In this document: positions 10,912-21,671 of the stretch, piece by piece
How positions within the stretch are numbered: position 1 is the stretch's first letter
How the letters are laid out: every line of letters starts with the position of its first letter
Source: Eukaryota sp. TZLM1-RC
Lineage: Eukaryota > Metamonada: BaSk clade
Length of the DNA: 64,000 bases
Direction of reading: 5' to 3'
NCBI GenBank assembly: GCA_040285825.1
Contig: JAUPSS010000002.1
Location: forward strand, 3,038,001 to 3,102,000
Translations under genes and position numbers: made by a program
Notes under the pieces: model-generated
What the model saw: only the letters and a program-made list of their open reading frames with translations
What the model was told of the DNA's origin: nothing
Databases searched by the model: none

Positions 10912-12500
10912 TAATCCAAGTCCTCATCAGCTGCACGTGCTCCCTGACTGACTGTTGCATAAGGATGTGACAACATGATAAGTTTGATTGTGTTTTCTGA
11001 CCAGTGAGTTTTGTTATTGAGGAGAAAAAGTTGCTTTTCGAGAGAAAAGGGAGATAACCTGGTTCTCAAACAGCCAACAGTAAGTTTTGCTCGACTGAAG
11101 AGACGTTCAATTTCATTAGAAGTAGGTGGAATGAAAGTCAGATCGATATAACGAGAGGAATTAAGCATTGAAGACGACGAAACTTCTGCAAGTTTTGCAG
11201 AAAGAGGAGAAGCGGGAGATTGGGAGTCTAATGCCCCAACATTGGTCTTCAGAAATTGGACAACAGCTGATCTCTGATTATGAGACAGTCTATCTTCATT
11301 ACCCTCAAGAATTTTCACTATGGCTGCTTCAAATGTGGGAGAGTGTACAATTGAACTAGTAAGGGAGGTGTGTTCTACCATTCCAGGATAATCTTCATGT
11401 AACAAATTGAATGCAGTCCTAGCAGAATATAGTGATACTCCATTACCCTGTAGAAACTTCGTAACGGAGTTAAAATCTTCGTAAGATCTCGCCAATTGTC
11501 TCACCATGGCATTTTCATTTTGGGAAAGAACAAACTGACCAACATCTGGTCCAAAGTTGCCATAAATCCGATTGTCTAGAAACTGCAAGTGCCTTCTGAT
11601 CATTTCGATGGCTGAAGACCACCGAGTTGTATTTCTTTTGAGTGGTCTGAGAGAGGAAATATTCTTCAAGATAATGCTGTTTTTTACATGGCGCAACTCA
11701 GTAAAAAGCTTGTCAAGTTTGCAGAGCACAACCTCTGTATCACTCGAAAATCGTTTGACTTCCAAAGCCATCCTGTGAGAGGCACAGCCGATGAAGGGAA
11801 CAGATAAAATATCAGCAAGTCGATGATTGGTTGGACAGTTGTCACCTACCAAAAAGAAAAGGCAGTCTCTGGTCCTTTCTAAGCCGTCAAGAACCTGGTC
11901 AATTAAAAAGGCAGTTGAATCAGCTCCCAACAAAACTTGGTCTGATCTATTAAATTGGTGGTCTTCATCATAAACCTCATCTGACTCAAAAGGAAACAAC
12001 CCAAGCATTACTAGGTTTTTGAAATTTGGTACGGCAGCAAACACTGCAAAAAACTCTGTCGAAGTAAGATCAAGTCTCCAGCTGTCAACAACAATACCAA
12101 ATTTTTGAGGAAGCTCGGCTTTTAATTTCTGAAAAACTTCGGTGAATGTCAAGTTCAAGTAATGCTTCAAGGTTTTGGCAGAAATTGGTTCAAGAATGCT
12201 GTACCTTCGAGTTGCATCGTTCTCGACAAAAGAGAATGGCCGTCCTTCACTTACTACCCAATCTAACCAACCATACAGAGTTGCAGAGTTGTCAATTTCG
12301 GGCTTCGTTGCAAAATTGCGGATAGAGGGCGTTTCATTTGAATGTTGTAACAAAAAAGGCCACTGTTTATGATGATACTTGACATGAGCCTTGAGATTCT
12401 GATATCCAGTGTTTGGGGTAATCCAAACAACAGCAGGCTGAGAGGTGTCTTCAGAAAGAACGCGTGATTGCAGTACAGATTACAAAGATTGCAGTAGTAA
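10911..12500 (-). pseudogene. hAT-family transposase with damaged BED finger
   Basis: From 12353 down to 10911 a single 480-codon frame runs through a hAT RNase-H-like core (VVDSWRLDLTS, FLVGDNCPTNHRLA, GCASHRMALEVK) to the conserved dimerisation region with PTSNEIERLFSRAKL (acidic catalytic Glu in the ER motif). Upstream, a BED-type zinc finger can be read in pieces: YYCNLC in one frame, then KAHVKYHH in the frame that leads into the transposase, so a frameshift near 12470 breaks the N terminus. The rest looks remarkably intact. Confidence 0.8.
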
Positions 12501-12806
12501 CCAATCTTTCCTTCCTATCCAGTGGGAGGTTGAGGTTGGGGATTGGCTCTGACAAAGAACTTGTTGGCAAAAGCGGATGGAGATGGTTCTGTCATGAAAA
12601 GGAAAGCAAGAGGAAAATGCTCACAATATATTTGTGATAAATAATAGTATACTCGATTTTATATGAATCAAGTCTGATATTGCAATATAATTGCAATACG
12701 CCAACCTTTACAATAAATATATTGCGCAAATATTGCAATATTTATAGTTAACAATATTTGTAGTAATGCAATATATTGCAATACAATATATTTTTTCCAA
12801 TCCCTG
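10911..12806 (-). mobile_element. hAT transposon nested in the LTR element, one end lost
   Basis: The right end reads CAGGGATTGGAAAAAATATA on the minus strand, a hAT-like terminus, followed inward (12640-12790) by at least four copies of the subterminal word ATTGCAATA. The left end stops about at the transposase stop codon, with no matching terminus or 8-bp duplication, so that end has been deleted. Gag coding resumes on both sides, which shows the hAT arrived after the LTR element. Confidence 0.65.
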
Positions 12807-15147
12807 GGCCTAATGGAATATCTTCTTCTCTTTCAGCTTGTCTCCTCAGAAGTTCCATGGTGTGCCTATTTCCTGTCGTTTGGCACCAAGCTAAGAAGTG
12901 TCTTCTGGTGGTCGAAGTCCTAATAACGTAGTACCTGTTGAAGGCTCCCAGAGATCTTCTCTTGTCCAATGGCTAGCTACCTCCTTGGTGATGGCAAAAT
13001 TATCAATGTCCAAGAGGAAGTATTCTGCAATGAGGGCGGGTGAGAGGGTTATTAAACCGCTGGTTCCCCTAATTGATGCAAATATAGAATGAACAACCAT
13101 GTGAGTGGTCATTCTCAGGACGTCTCCAAAATCTGCGACGAACCTACCAAATTCGTTGTCAGCATCCATATTGTTGCGGATGTTTCTCCAATTAATGCAA
13201 GGTTTTGCTATGGCGGAACAGGCCTCATGATAAGAGGTAAATTGCATCCTGCGTAGCAGAAATACCATTAGATCTGCATCAGAGAAGTCTGGTCTCAGAA
13301 GTCCTTGACCTTGCCATCTAGTGATGAGATGGGGGTCAACCATGCTTAGTAAGCCAGACGGACAAGTACTGATCATCATACTTCTAAATAAGTCGTAATG
13401 ATGAATTGGAGGTCCCAGACGTTTCGTCAGTTCTGGGTCGATCCTTAAAAGTGGCTGCTTCATGTCCCTATCAATTTCTTCTCTTATGTGAGATGGGAGA
13501 GATGATAAGAGCTCAGGGGTAACCTGGGTCTTTCCTTCACCGAATATCTGGGTTGCTATCAACATAGCGCGAGACCAATCAGATTGACCAGGGGCTTGGA
13601 AGCTTCTATTAGCTATCTTACGCCCGTATTTATCCCATGTTTGGAACCTGAGAAGGAAGGAGACGAGAGACATCTTGTTGAGTGAGTCCTTCTCGGATAG
13701 GTGACGAGCTTTGTATTCAGCTGACCTAGGCCGAGAGTCCACATGTCTCTGAAGACTACTCGTTATACTCATGTCCAATATATTTCTAGAGGCTTGGAGG
13801 TCTTCCCAACGGAGAGGCTCCTCAGAAGTAACTCTTCTATGAGGGGGTTGAGGAGGAGGTGTTTCATCTAGGTCCACTCAACTTGACTTCATCTTCTGAT
13901 GCACTTGTAAGCATAGGTTGGGAGGAACTTGATGGTCCCTGAACCAGGTCTGTTTACTCGTTCTGTCACGTCTACTGTTGGGATGTGGTCAGGGAGTACA
14001 TCGATAGAACAGACTTGTACCGGTTGCTCTTTTTCTGATATTATGGGGGCAATTACTGGAAGTTTAGGTCTCTGGTGGAGCTCTGTTGATTGGTCGCCCG
14101 TGACCATGAATCTGAACTTCTTCTTCCTTGTTGTAAATTCCCCGAAGTGCTGAATAAAGTTATTTGGGCGGCTCCTCAAGTGGATACGCTTGAGCGTTCC
14201 GTAAGTATATTATTTAGGGCGACCGCGTCAAAACAGTCGCTGACGGGTTTCAACTTGCTCGGATTTATGCTGTCTACTTGTTCCATATACTCCCTGAAAC
14301 AAGTAGGAGCCCCGTCCGTTACCTCTGAGTAGTTATGGATGATCTTATCAAAGTACGAGTCCATCCATACCGGCAATTTCGTTTCCAGGATGTCGTCGGT
14401 ATCGGTTCTACTCCTTCGTTCAATGGCTAAGAACCTGATCCTTCTCCCGAATTGATTTAAGTGAATGGCTTCCGAATCAGGTCTTTCTTTGATTGGTTTA
14501 GCCAGGATCAAATGGATTTATTTGTCCATGCCGGTTATCCTAGGACGGCGTTCTGCTCCGCGTCCGTAGGTATCCCTACTCAAGGCGTCCAAAGCATTTA
14601 TTAACTCTTTTCTCTCGCTATGAGGGAATTCGTAGACTCTGTTAGGGTCCCCTTTATGGCCCAGAGTCTGGAATCCCACGTTTCTTCCAGTGTTTGTGAT
14701 TTGTTTTTAGAGAGGAGGGAGCTGCTCGAACAAACAGTAATCCATTGGTTCGAGGTGAGCCTCCGCGTCCTTCATAATTTGTTGACGAAGCTCTTTCTCT
14801 TCGTCGTCTATTTCGTTTAAAACGGATTGAAGTTCTTCGTAATCCTTTAGAACAGACGAAGTTTCTGAACTCGATTCAACATTTGTGTCTCTAGGTGAGG
14901 ACCGGGGTGGTCCCATTCCTGAAACCTTTTCTGGATTGTTGGATTTGGAAGAGGCGGGAGGTGGTTCCGTGCCTGGTTTCATGGGTTTACTTTGAGGAGG
15001 GGCGGAGGGTGGTCTCAAGCCCGAGTCCTTATCTATATACGTCTCTACTACTTCTCCTGATGATGTATGAATGCTAAAAGCGTCCTTGTCGTATTGCTGC
15101 ATGAAAATTTTGAAGGAGTCAGTGTCATGGCTGGGAGAGACTGACAT
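12807..15147 (-). pseudogene. Gag polyprotein of the LTR element, several frameshifts and stops
   Basis: The first ATG after the leader is at 15147 (MSVSPSHD). The frame runs through a Pro/Ser-rich segment, then crosses two in-frame TAA codons (near 14704 and 14518) without losing coding character. Frameshifts near 14180, 13880 and 12930 lead into the next segments. The 13877-12891 part contains a capsid-like helical region (TRWQGQGLLRPDF, LMVFLLRRMQFTSYHEA). No zinc knuckle lies in this half; it is beyond the hAT insertion. Identification as Gag rests on position between the 5' LTR and the protease. Confidence 0.6.
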
Positions 15148-15234
15148 GATATCTGCCAAAGATATCCTCTGTATGAAAGCTGTAAGTTGTGTAAGTGGTA
15201 TACTTGGTATTAAACCTAAATGGCCAATAATTAT

Positions 15235-15316
15235 TGATGCCGTAGGTTTGAAAAGTGGGTTAAGATAAAGCTGATTTATTTTCTATTCATATTATAAAAG
15301 CCTAAGGGCGCCAACA
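15235..15316 (-). repeat. 82-bp LTR (5' LTR of the minus-strand element)
   Basis: Partner of 8715-8796, same length, TG...CA ends, and flanked outside by the TCTT duplication at 15317-15320. Transcription would run leftward from the TATA-like motif inside it. Confidence 0.85.
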
Positions 15317-15319
15317 TCT

Positions 15320-15948
15320 TCTGCAAAGATGAAGTCGAAGAGCATACGAGCAAGTTCATTGAAATTACCAGTAGTGGAAAGTTTGACTGGCAACTTTGGT
15401 TTAATATTTTGATCAATAGCTGTAAGATACCAGCAAACCAGGCAGGGTTGGACAAATCAGATTCGTGTGGTAAACTTATCGGTTCAGGCAAAGTTCAAAA
15501 CTCTTCATGTCCATGGATATAGTGAACAAGGTGACGCATCAGTCTCCATGAAGTAGATGTCAATGTGATTACCATTGGAAGAGCTATATATCTTTCGTTC
15601 GTCAATGGTTGGCTCATCAATGGTGTTTTCGGAGTCCAATATAAGTGAATGATTGGTTTTTCCTAACAAGAGCTCACAACGTTTCCGAAAATCTCCTACA
15701 TTCATCAATAACCGATGAATTGTTGAAACACTGACGTCATTGTTTTTTTTTCACCGTAAATGCACAAGTATTTCTCTGAGGCATAAGTCAGGTTTATGTT
15801 TCAATGTTGCTGATAATGAGATTTCGATTACATTCATCCAGTTTGGGGATGGGTTCAAGTAATGGTCTTTAGGTGTACAAGCTTTTCTTGTACCATCTTT
15901 TTTGAACCCTTTATGGCAAATAAATTTGTTAGGCTCAATGAGAGACAT
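15320..15948 (-). pseudogene. Degenerate frame, possibly a Tc1/IS630-like transposase N terminus
   Basis: Minus-strand pieces in neighbouring frames can be strung together: a segment with NPSPNWMNVI and LCLREILVHL, then VSVSTIHRLLMNVGDFRKR, resembling the helix-turn-helix of Tc1-type transposases (VS-x-STI-x-R-x-L). Downstream pieces to 15320 have no catalytic motif that I can place. The LTR element inserted into this sequence. An alternative is a decayed host gene. Confidence 0.35.
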
Positions 15949-16215
15949 TCAAGATCTTGTCAAAACCCAAGCTGAGGCATTTGATAAGCGTTTACATGAA
16001 GAAAGTCTAAACCTAAACTCCTTTCATGCGACAGTTTACCCGAGTTTAAATCAGTTGTAGGAATAGTGTTTGAATATTCTTTGTAGGAAATGTTGACTTA
16101 TTGAGAGGAATCATTGAAGAAATGTGTGTTGGAAGAACAAGAAAGGTATTTGGGCTTCCATGTGTTTATGAAATAGAAACATTAAAGACTATTGGATATG
16201 AATTAGGCTAATCAG
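15925..16215 (+). pseudogene. Short coding scraps, possibly MULE-derived
   Basis: Two plus-strand peptides are readable: MRDIQDLVKTQAEAFDKRL and, after a stop, GNVDLLRGIIEEMCVG followed by KVFGLPCVYEIETLK. The GLPC-x-x-E-I pattern resembles the second half of SWIM fingers of MULE transposases (G-x-PC-x-H). His is replaced by Tyr and nothing else is preserved, so the assignment is tentative. Confidence 0.25.
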
Positions 16216-16401
16216 AGTTTGAGAGACAGTGGTGGTTAACATATAAATTAGTTTAAACTAATTGGTAAGCAAGGGAAAGTGCACTATAAGTCTTTCCAAC
16301 TCCCGAACGTTGAATTAGATTAAGAATGTAGAATTGATCAGTTTCTTGACTAATTAGAGACATTATTCCGTCAGCAATAGCACGGTGCTCTTAGAGTGCT
16401 C

Positions 16402-16840
16402 TCAGAGTGGCAGAGTCACTCTGGATCTGTTATGCAAGTCAGAAAGGGTTGCTTCAATGTCATCTTTCTGAATGGATGCACTGGATTCTTGAAAATCAGA
16501 GGACTGTGAATCTGATGGTGAACCATGGGAAGGAGACGAAGATTCAATGCCATGGCCACGTTTGATTGAGAAAGTGTTACCATTAGAGGTATAGGTAAGG
16601 AACATGCCAGAAAAAGAGAAGACGGAGTTGGAGGGAAAATACTGTCTAACTTCATTTTGATAGATGGTGAGGAACTTACAAACTTGCATCAAATGTTATA
16701 CTTTCCAAAGAAAGATCATAGGACAAACGGAATTCCACAAAACGCAAAAGACTGTCATAAAGAGCAGAGGAAACTGTTTGACATTCAACCGACGAAGAAA
16801 CAGTGGAAGACTCTGTGGAAGGTGAATCAGAGCTCTTCAT
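16402..16840 (-). CDS. Small two-exon gene of unknown function
   Basis: Exon 1 (16840-16680) begins ATG AAG AGC and encodes a Ser/Thr-rich start (MKSSDSPSTESSTVSSS). A 34-nt intron at 16679-16646 has a canonical GTAAGT donor and a TTAG acceptor, and splicing restores one open frame. Exon 2 (16645-16402) contains QYFPSNSVFSFSGMFL and a Ser-rich acidic tail ending LTLPL-like at TAA. Total length is 134 residues. No domain is recognised. The clean splice argues for a real or recently functional gene; it could be an accessory protein of a mobile element, since elements flank both sides. Confidence 0.5.
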
Positions 16841-17235
16841 GAGTCAAAGGAAGTTGTTCTGCTTTTGGCTTCTTCAGTAGTGGTATGCTTTCAGCTGATG
16901 AATGTGTTTTACGTAGGGACATCTGGATTGGTTGTAAACATACCTGGGCATGACACCCACCCAGGTATGGTTGTAAATAAGCTTGCTAGAAACAAAACTT
17001 TATGGGCAAATGCCAAATAACTTCAACTATTAATTAAAATAAACTACTACAAGAACCACCCAAGTCTACTGAGTAGTTATCCCCGAACAATTTACTCAAA
17101 ACTGAGTCGAAATATCGAAACATTGATTTAAAGAGAGTAAATGCTAACCTATTCGTCCAGTAAAGTCTGTTGAATTATTTGCCGAAATTTGAACAAAGTT
17201 CCTCAAACTTATTCAATAATTCAATTGCATATAAA

Positions 17236-19126
17236 TAGAGATGCCGAAAACTCCACTTGAGTCTCACTCGAATCGAGTTCACTCGAGTAAACTCCACGTC
17301 ACTCCAAGAATTTTACGAATTGGAGTCGAGTTGGAGTTTCACAAAAACTTGACGAGTGAGTCGAGTTGGAGTGAAACTCGTTTCGGTCCCTTGTTTTATT
17401 TAAGCCAGTTCAACAGACTGAGACTCTGACTAATACAAACAGTTACTTTATAAAAACCTAGAAATGTAAAGCTACACTTCTAAAACAAAACAAAAACTAC
17501 GAGTACAATTCCAAGTTCATTGGATACCAAGATTTTAGATATAGAAGTATTTCAAGGACTTCATCAGAAAGTCGATTCCTTGTTTTGGTGACAGTATTTC
17601 CACCCAACGAGAAACACCGTTCTGATGGAACTGACGATGCCTGAGCTGCAAGAAACCGTCGCGCTAAAGATGAAAGTACAGGATATAAAGTTGAATGGCT
17701 TTTCCACCATTGTAAAGGGTCAGCAGTGATGGATTCCAATGGATTTAGCTCGAAAGAATCAAGTTCGTCGATTGGTTCTTCATTTGCCTCAGCAATATAT
17801 GAAATTGCTACATCGAGAGAGCTTGGGGGGGGGGTATTCTATATCACATATAGGGTTTTCAGAGAGGATAGGTGGATCTTCACCACTGTCTTCAAAGGAA
17901 AGTTTGTATGAAACATAATACGCTTTGAATTGCTCTCTGAATCCCCCATTTCTTAGCTTAAGAGGCATAAGTCGTGTCTTAAAGCGAGGGTCTAACAGTG
18001 TGGCTGCGTAGGTGGTGAAGTTATATAATTGATCATGATAACTGGAATGCTTGGACTTCATCGACGTTACCATATCCAAGACAAATAGTCTGTTTTGATT
18101 GTTTTCAATGTGAACATTGAGTTGTCTTTCAATTTCAGCAAACATGACAACTCCTGGTCCAATTGAGGGACTGGAAGAGGAAACCGTATTGGTGGCATTG
18201 TAGAATACCTTCAGAATGTCACAAAGAGTTCGTACATGAATCAGTTCTTGGGACGAAAGTTGCAAAATTCCTATATCTTCATCCTCACTGTTTGTAAAGA
18301 ACAGATTGATTTCAGAAAGCCTTTTTAGGTAGGTAGACAGCATGAAGTAGGTGCTGTTCCATCGAGTTTTTACATCTCTTCTGATCGAACACATATTTAA
18401 CTCTTTAAAGCAATCACGGTATTCTTGAGTCAGTTGAGTCGATGCAGCTAGTTTCTGAGCAAGCACTCGAATTTTTTGGCAAGTCTGTTCGACATGGACA
18501 AGGCCCGCCTGAACAATAATGTTAATAATATGAGCAAAGCACCTCATTTCCAGGATATGTTCTTTGCCAAGCTGTTGTCTTTCAACATTTACTTTCCTTA
18601 TGGCAGCTTGCATTGTTGGCGCATTGTCTATCGTAATACAATGATGTCGTGCTGTGGCTATATCATTAAACATTCTTGTCAGGCAACGAGCTGTTCTTTC
18701 TTCATTGTGAGGGTGTCCGAATGGACGCATGTCTGTCACAACATTCATCAATTGAAAGTGTGAAGTGATGAAGTGAGCTGTAAGACACATGAAAGGTGTG
18801 TTATTAGGAGAAGTCCAACCATCTGTTGTAAAGCACACGGTGTTGTTCTTAAATAAAAGTGTTGTCAGTGTGGTTTTTCAAGAATAGATACAGCATGAGG
18901 GAGTCGTTCTATATTGTACAAGAGTGTTCCTTTTTTGTTAATGATCATGTAAGGTTGCGGAATAAGAATTCAATGTTGAAGTGGAGTCTATGAGTGACTC
19001 GAGTTGGAGTGGAGTCGAGTTGGAGTCGAGTTCACTCGTGAATTGATTTTTTCCGAGTCGAGTCGAGTTGGAGTTCTGAAATTTTTATGAGTGGACTCGA
19101 GTGAAACTCAAGTTTCGGCATCTCTA
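17236..19126 (-). mobile_element. hAT transposon with 8-bp target duplication and dense subterminal repeats
   Basis: Perfect 8-bp duplications CATATAAA flank the element (17228-17235 and 19127-19134). The termini are inverted: both start TAGAGATGCCGAAA. Inside each end (17250-17390 and 18985-19110) the word GTCGAGTTGGAGT is repeated, two copies at the left and at least three at the right, together with many ACTCGAGT variants. Such subterminal arrays bind hAT transposases. The 1891-bp element encodes one minus-strand transposase lacking its N terminus. Confidence 0.92.
17497..18838 (-). pseudogene. hAT transposase, N-terminally deleted, frameshift in a 10-G run
   Basis: The frame opens at CFTTDGWTSPN (first catalytic Asp), continues with ITIDNAPTMQAAI (second Asp), CFAHIINIIV and DVKTRWNSTYFM, all hAT core motifs. 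The C-terminal frame has DPLQWWKSH, LARRFLAAQASSVPSERCFS (catalytic Glu region) and the dimerisation segment. The two frames meet at a run of ten G (17825-17834): a one-base change there would join EYPPP to SSLDVAISYIAE. No BED finger or first 200 residues are present, so an N-terminal deletion also occurred. Confidence 0.85.
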
Positions 19127-19282
19127 CATATAAACCAAATATTTTCATAGAACGGCACTGCAAACGGTTGAAATTCAATGTAATTATACCTTTGACAGTT
19201 TAAAGTAATCCCTACCAGATTAATATTTTTGTTATTGGTCTGATAATATTTTCAATATTCAAAAGATATTGCAACATTTACA

Positions 19283-19374
19283 AATCAAAGATTTTGTAGA
19301 GGAAATCTTGGTTTAATGATAGTCGTCCCATTAGTTATGATTTAATTTAATCAAGTGTGCAAATTCAATAAATT
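19283..19374 (+). mobile_element. 92-bp 5'-truncated LINE tail with target duplication
   Basis: The insert matches the last 90 or so bases of the LINE at 29270-32235 (its last codons FVEEILVQ, stop, and 3' UTR ending in an AATAAAT-like tail). It is bracketed by AACATTTACA at 19273-19282 and 19375-19384. This tiny copy shows that the family ends without a long poly-A tail and fixes the 3' end of the element. Confidence 0.85.
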
Positions 19375-19439
19375 AACATTTACACCAATTTTTGAGATTT
19401 TTATTTTTATTTTAAAAATTATATAAATAAATAAGTCAA

Positions 19440-19700
19440 TATTTACTCTACGAAGAAACAAAACAAACTAAAACACATCAAACACAAAATTCTCCACGTC
19501 AACTGTTGATGAATCCTTATACAGCTTGGACATCATTAAATTTAAGTAATGAACACTTCTGTATTAAGCAAATATGATACGATTCTTTCATAAATTTCAT
19601 GCAAAATTCTTACCACTTGAACGACATAAATTATCAAAATCATTGAGAAAATTCAAATTATATAAAGATTCTTAAGAATGATGAAGCAAGATCAAAAAAC
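19440..19700 (-). pseudogene. LINE remnant (same subfamily as 3016-3330)
   Basis: On the minus strand the segment MMSKLYKDSSTVDVENFV and the following stop and T-rich 3' UTR match 3190-3300 closely. Upstream sequence (to about 19700) corresponds to the preceding codons but has several lesions. It is another 5'-truncated copy. Confidence 0.65.
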
Positions 19701-19974
19701 ATCAATATACAACAAAACAGACATTGCTTTGAAACTGGATGAATAAAACATCGATGAAACATAGATTTCAACAATTCATCACTCGAATCAATATTGTTTT
19801 CACTCAATAAATGTCTCGAGACCATGCAAACTATTTAATATTCAATTAATATTTAAATTAAGGAAAACGACAAAATCCATGCGAATTACGAAAAATACAT
19901 CAAAATCCAGAAATTACTTTTTCTACTACTATTGCACCAATACCCAGAAGCAATCATACAACAATATCACAAGA

Positions 19975-20345
19975 CGACGATAGGTTGGAACAACAATCTC
20001 CCGTTGATCTGGATGCAGGGACATTTTTTACTTCTAAACTGACACTGGAAACAACAGTTTTGCAACATGCATTACAAAAAGCCCGTGGATTTATGTTGGC
20101 CCACAAAAACAACACTGAACGCTGGGAAAACATATGTCAGGACCGATCCTGTGGCTTTAACTGATAGCATGTTCTACGACTAACCTCTCTGACGTTTGGA
20201 CTGTGAGTCTCTTTCAGGATCACAATGAATACTGTACTTCGACTTAGACAAACTTCTGATGAAACAAATGTGACAGAAAAGAAAAGTATAGATGTGGAAG
20301 TTGTGGTGCAGAGGCACATAATAGGAGAGCCTGTCCCAAAAACTG
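19975..20345 (+). pseudogene. MULE transposase scraps: N-terminal domain and terminal zinc knuckle
   Basis: One peptide (LTLETTVLQHALQKARGFML followed by Cys-containing sequence) resembles the N-terminal FAR1/MULE zinc domain. About 150 bp downstream, after stops and frame changes, a knuckle reads YRCGSCGAEAHNRRACPKN, a perfect CX2CX4HX4C. Knuckles of this type sit at the C terminus of many MULE transposases. The catalytic core is gone, so this is a deletion derivative. Confidence 0.5.
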
Positions 20346-20823
20346 TTAGAAGAGTGGATTTGTTAGGGTTAGTGTTTTAAATTGAATGAGTAAAGAGCAT
20401 TATTGATGTGAAACGTCAATTTACGAAAAAAAAATTATGAAGGCAATAAGGAAGTAGACAATGATGATATGGATTATGAGCACTGACAGCAACAACTTAT
20501 GGATTTTGGTCACACCTAGTACTTAGGTCTGCAAATTGTCATGTCACAGCAGGTGCTTCTGGATTATGGATTATGCTTTTTCAGACTAGTGACAAGCTCA
20601 TGAACCTTGGTTTCTTCTGGGAAATACAGTATTCAGCAATGACATTTTTCAAAGCTTTGACAATGCCCTTAACTGTATGAGGGTAAGGCACTAGCAATAT
20701 ATCCAGTTCAGCGGACTCAATAATCCAGGAACAATCATTCGCTTCAATCCAATAAATTGTTATACAAATATAATATAATATAAATAAATGGAAGTTGTGA
20801 TGCAGAAGTCCATAGATCCAGAG

Positions 20824-21320
20824 TCAAACACACCTTACGTTGATGGTTCTGCAGCACCTTTTGCAGTGTTTTTTAGCTGAACCGTACATTTTCAGCATTT
20901 TGTGTTGCATAGTTTGCCGTGAAGGCCCTTGGAAGCGGCAGATAAGAAACCTAACTATGTCCAAAAAGGACTCTCTGGCGTATGGCTGACCAAAATCTGC
21001 CATCCGTAGAACAAATAAAGAAATAAGATGATCTGTTTGCTCATTGGTATTACTAACTTCCGGAGACTCTATATGTGTTTCAGTAATAAACATTTTTGAA
21101 AGAGTCATCTAGATCATTGGATTTAGACCAGGATTAGACCAACCAAAATGAACCGCATTGACGTGCTTTTTAAAGGAGTGTCAACTAGTCTTGACACTCA
21201 GACTTTTCAAGATTGCATCATTTACGCCGGTTTTCATGCTTTTTGCACAAACAAGACAAATCCTTGCTGAACCGTCTGGTAACAGTCGAAAATGTTGCTC
21301 TTTGGAGGACAATGAAGGTG
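20824..21320 (-). pseudogene. hAT transposase N-terminal fragment with BED-like finger
   Basis: The minus strand carries ICLVCAKSM...HSFKKHVNAVHFGW, a CxxC...H-x4-H BED-like finger with one internal stop, then a stop and the segment FGQPYARESFLDIVRFLICR and SRQTMQHKMLKMYGSAK, matching the region just after the finger in hAT transposases (P-S-R-x-T-L/M). No catalytic core follows. It is unrelated in sequence to the three longer hATs in the window. Confidence 0.5.
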
Positions 21321-21671
21321 ATGATGGAAAGACAACGGAGATGGTAGAGACATAGAAGTAAAAGTAAAGGATTCTATAAACGTTTTAGATTTCGTGCAAT
21401 TGATTGGCATGTACAAAATCAATGATTATATTGAATTAAACTATGTACAAAAATGTTTACCAGAATAGATGAACATTATGAATCTATAAAAAGCAGGGTT
21501 CAGAGGTGGCCTCGTCTCTCAAATACAAAGTTCAGAGGAAGCCTAGAATGATAGTCGAGTTGTGTGGGCTGAAATAGAGGCGAGTTATTGGACACCCCTA
21601 GTCGAAGTAACTATCCACCTATGCCTTGTGTTTCGCAATCCATGCCTCTGGATACACCAATTTAATACTCG

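Larger units (their letters stand above)
8715..15316 (-). mobile_element. Ty3/gypsy-like LTR retrotransposon with 82-bp LTRs, degenerate and nested
   Basis: Two 82-bp LTRs with a 4-bp TCTT duplication enclose, in minus-strand order, a gag region (15147-12807), an inserted hAT transposase (12806-10911), a gag C terminus with zinc finger and aspartic protease (10911-9742), the beginning of a reverse transcriptase (9578-9300) and an integrase tail (9306-8905). Most of RT, all of RNase H and the integrase core are missing, so a large internal deletion occurred. Just inside the 5' LTR the leader reads ATAATTATTGGCC, identical to that of the gag-only element at 52375-53399, showing that the two families are related. 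Confidence 0.82.

Noticed and set aside
15300-15316. A tRNA-Lys-type primer-binding site (TGGCGCC) in the 82-bp LTR
   Set aside because: The word TGGCGCC on the minus strand lies inside the LTR start, not directly downstream of the 5' LTR where a primer-binding site must be.
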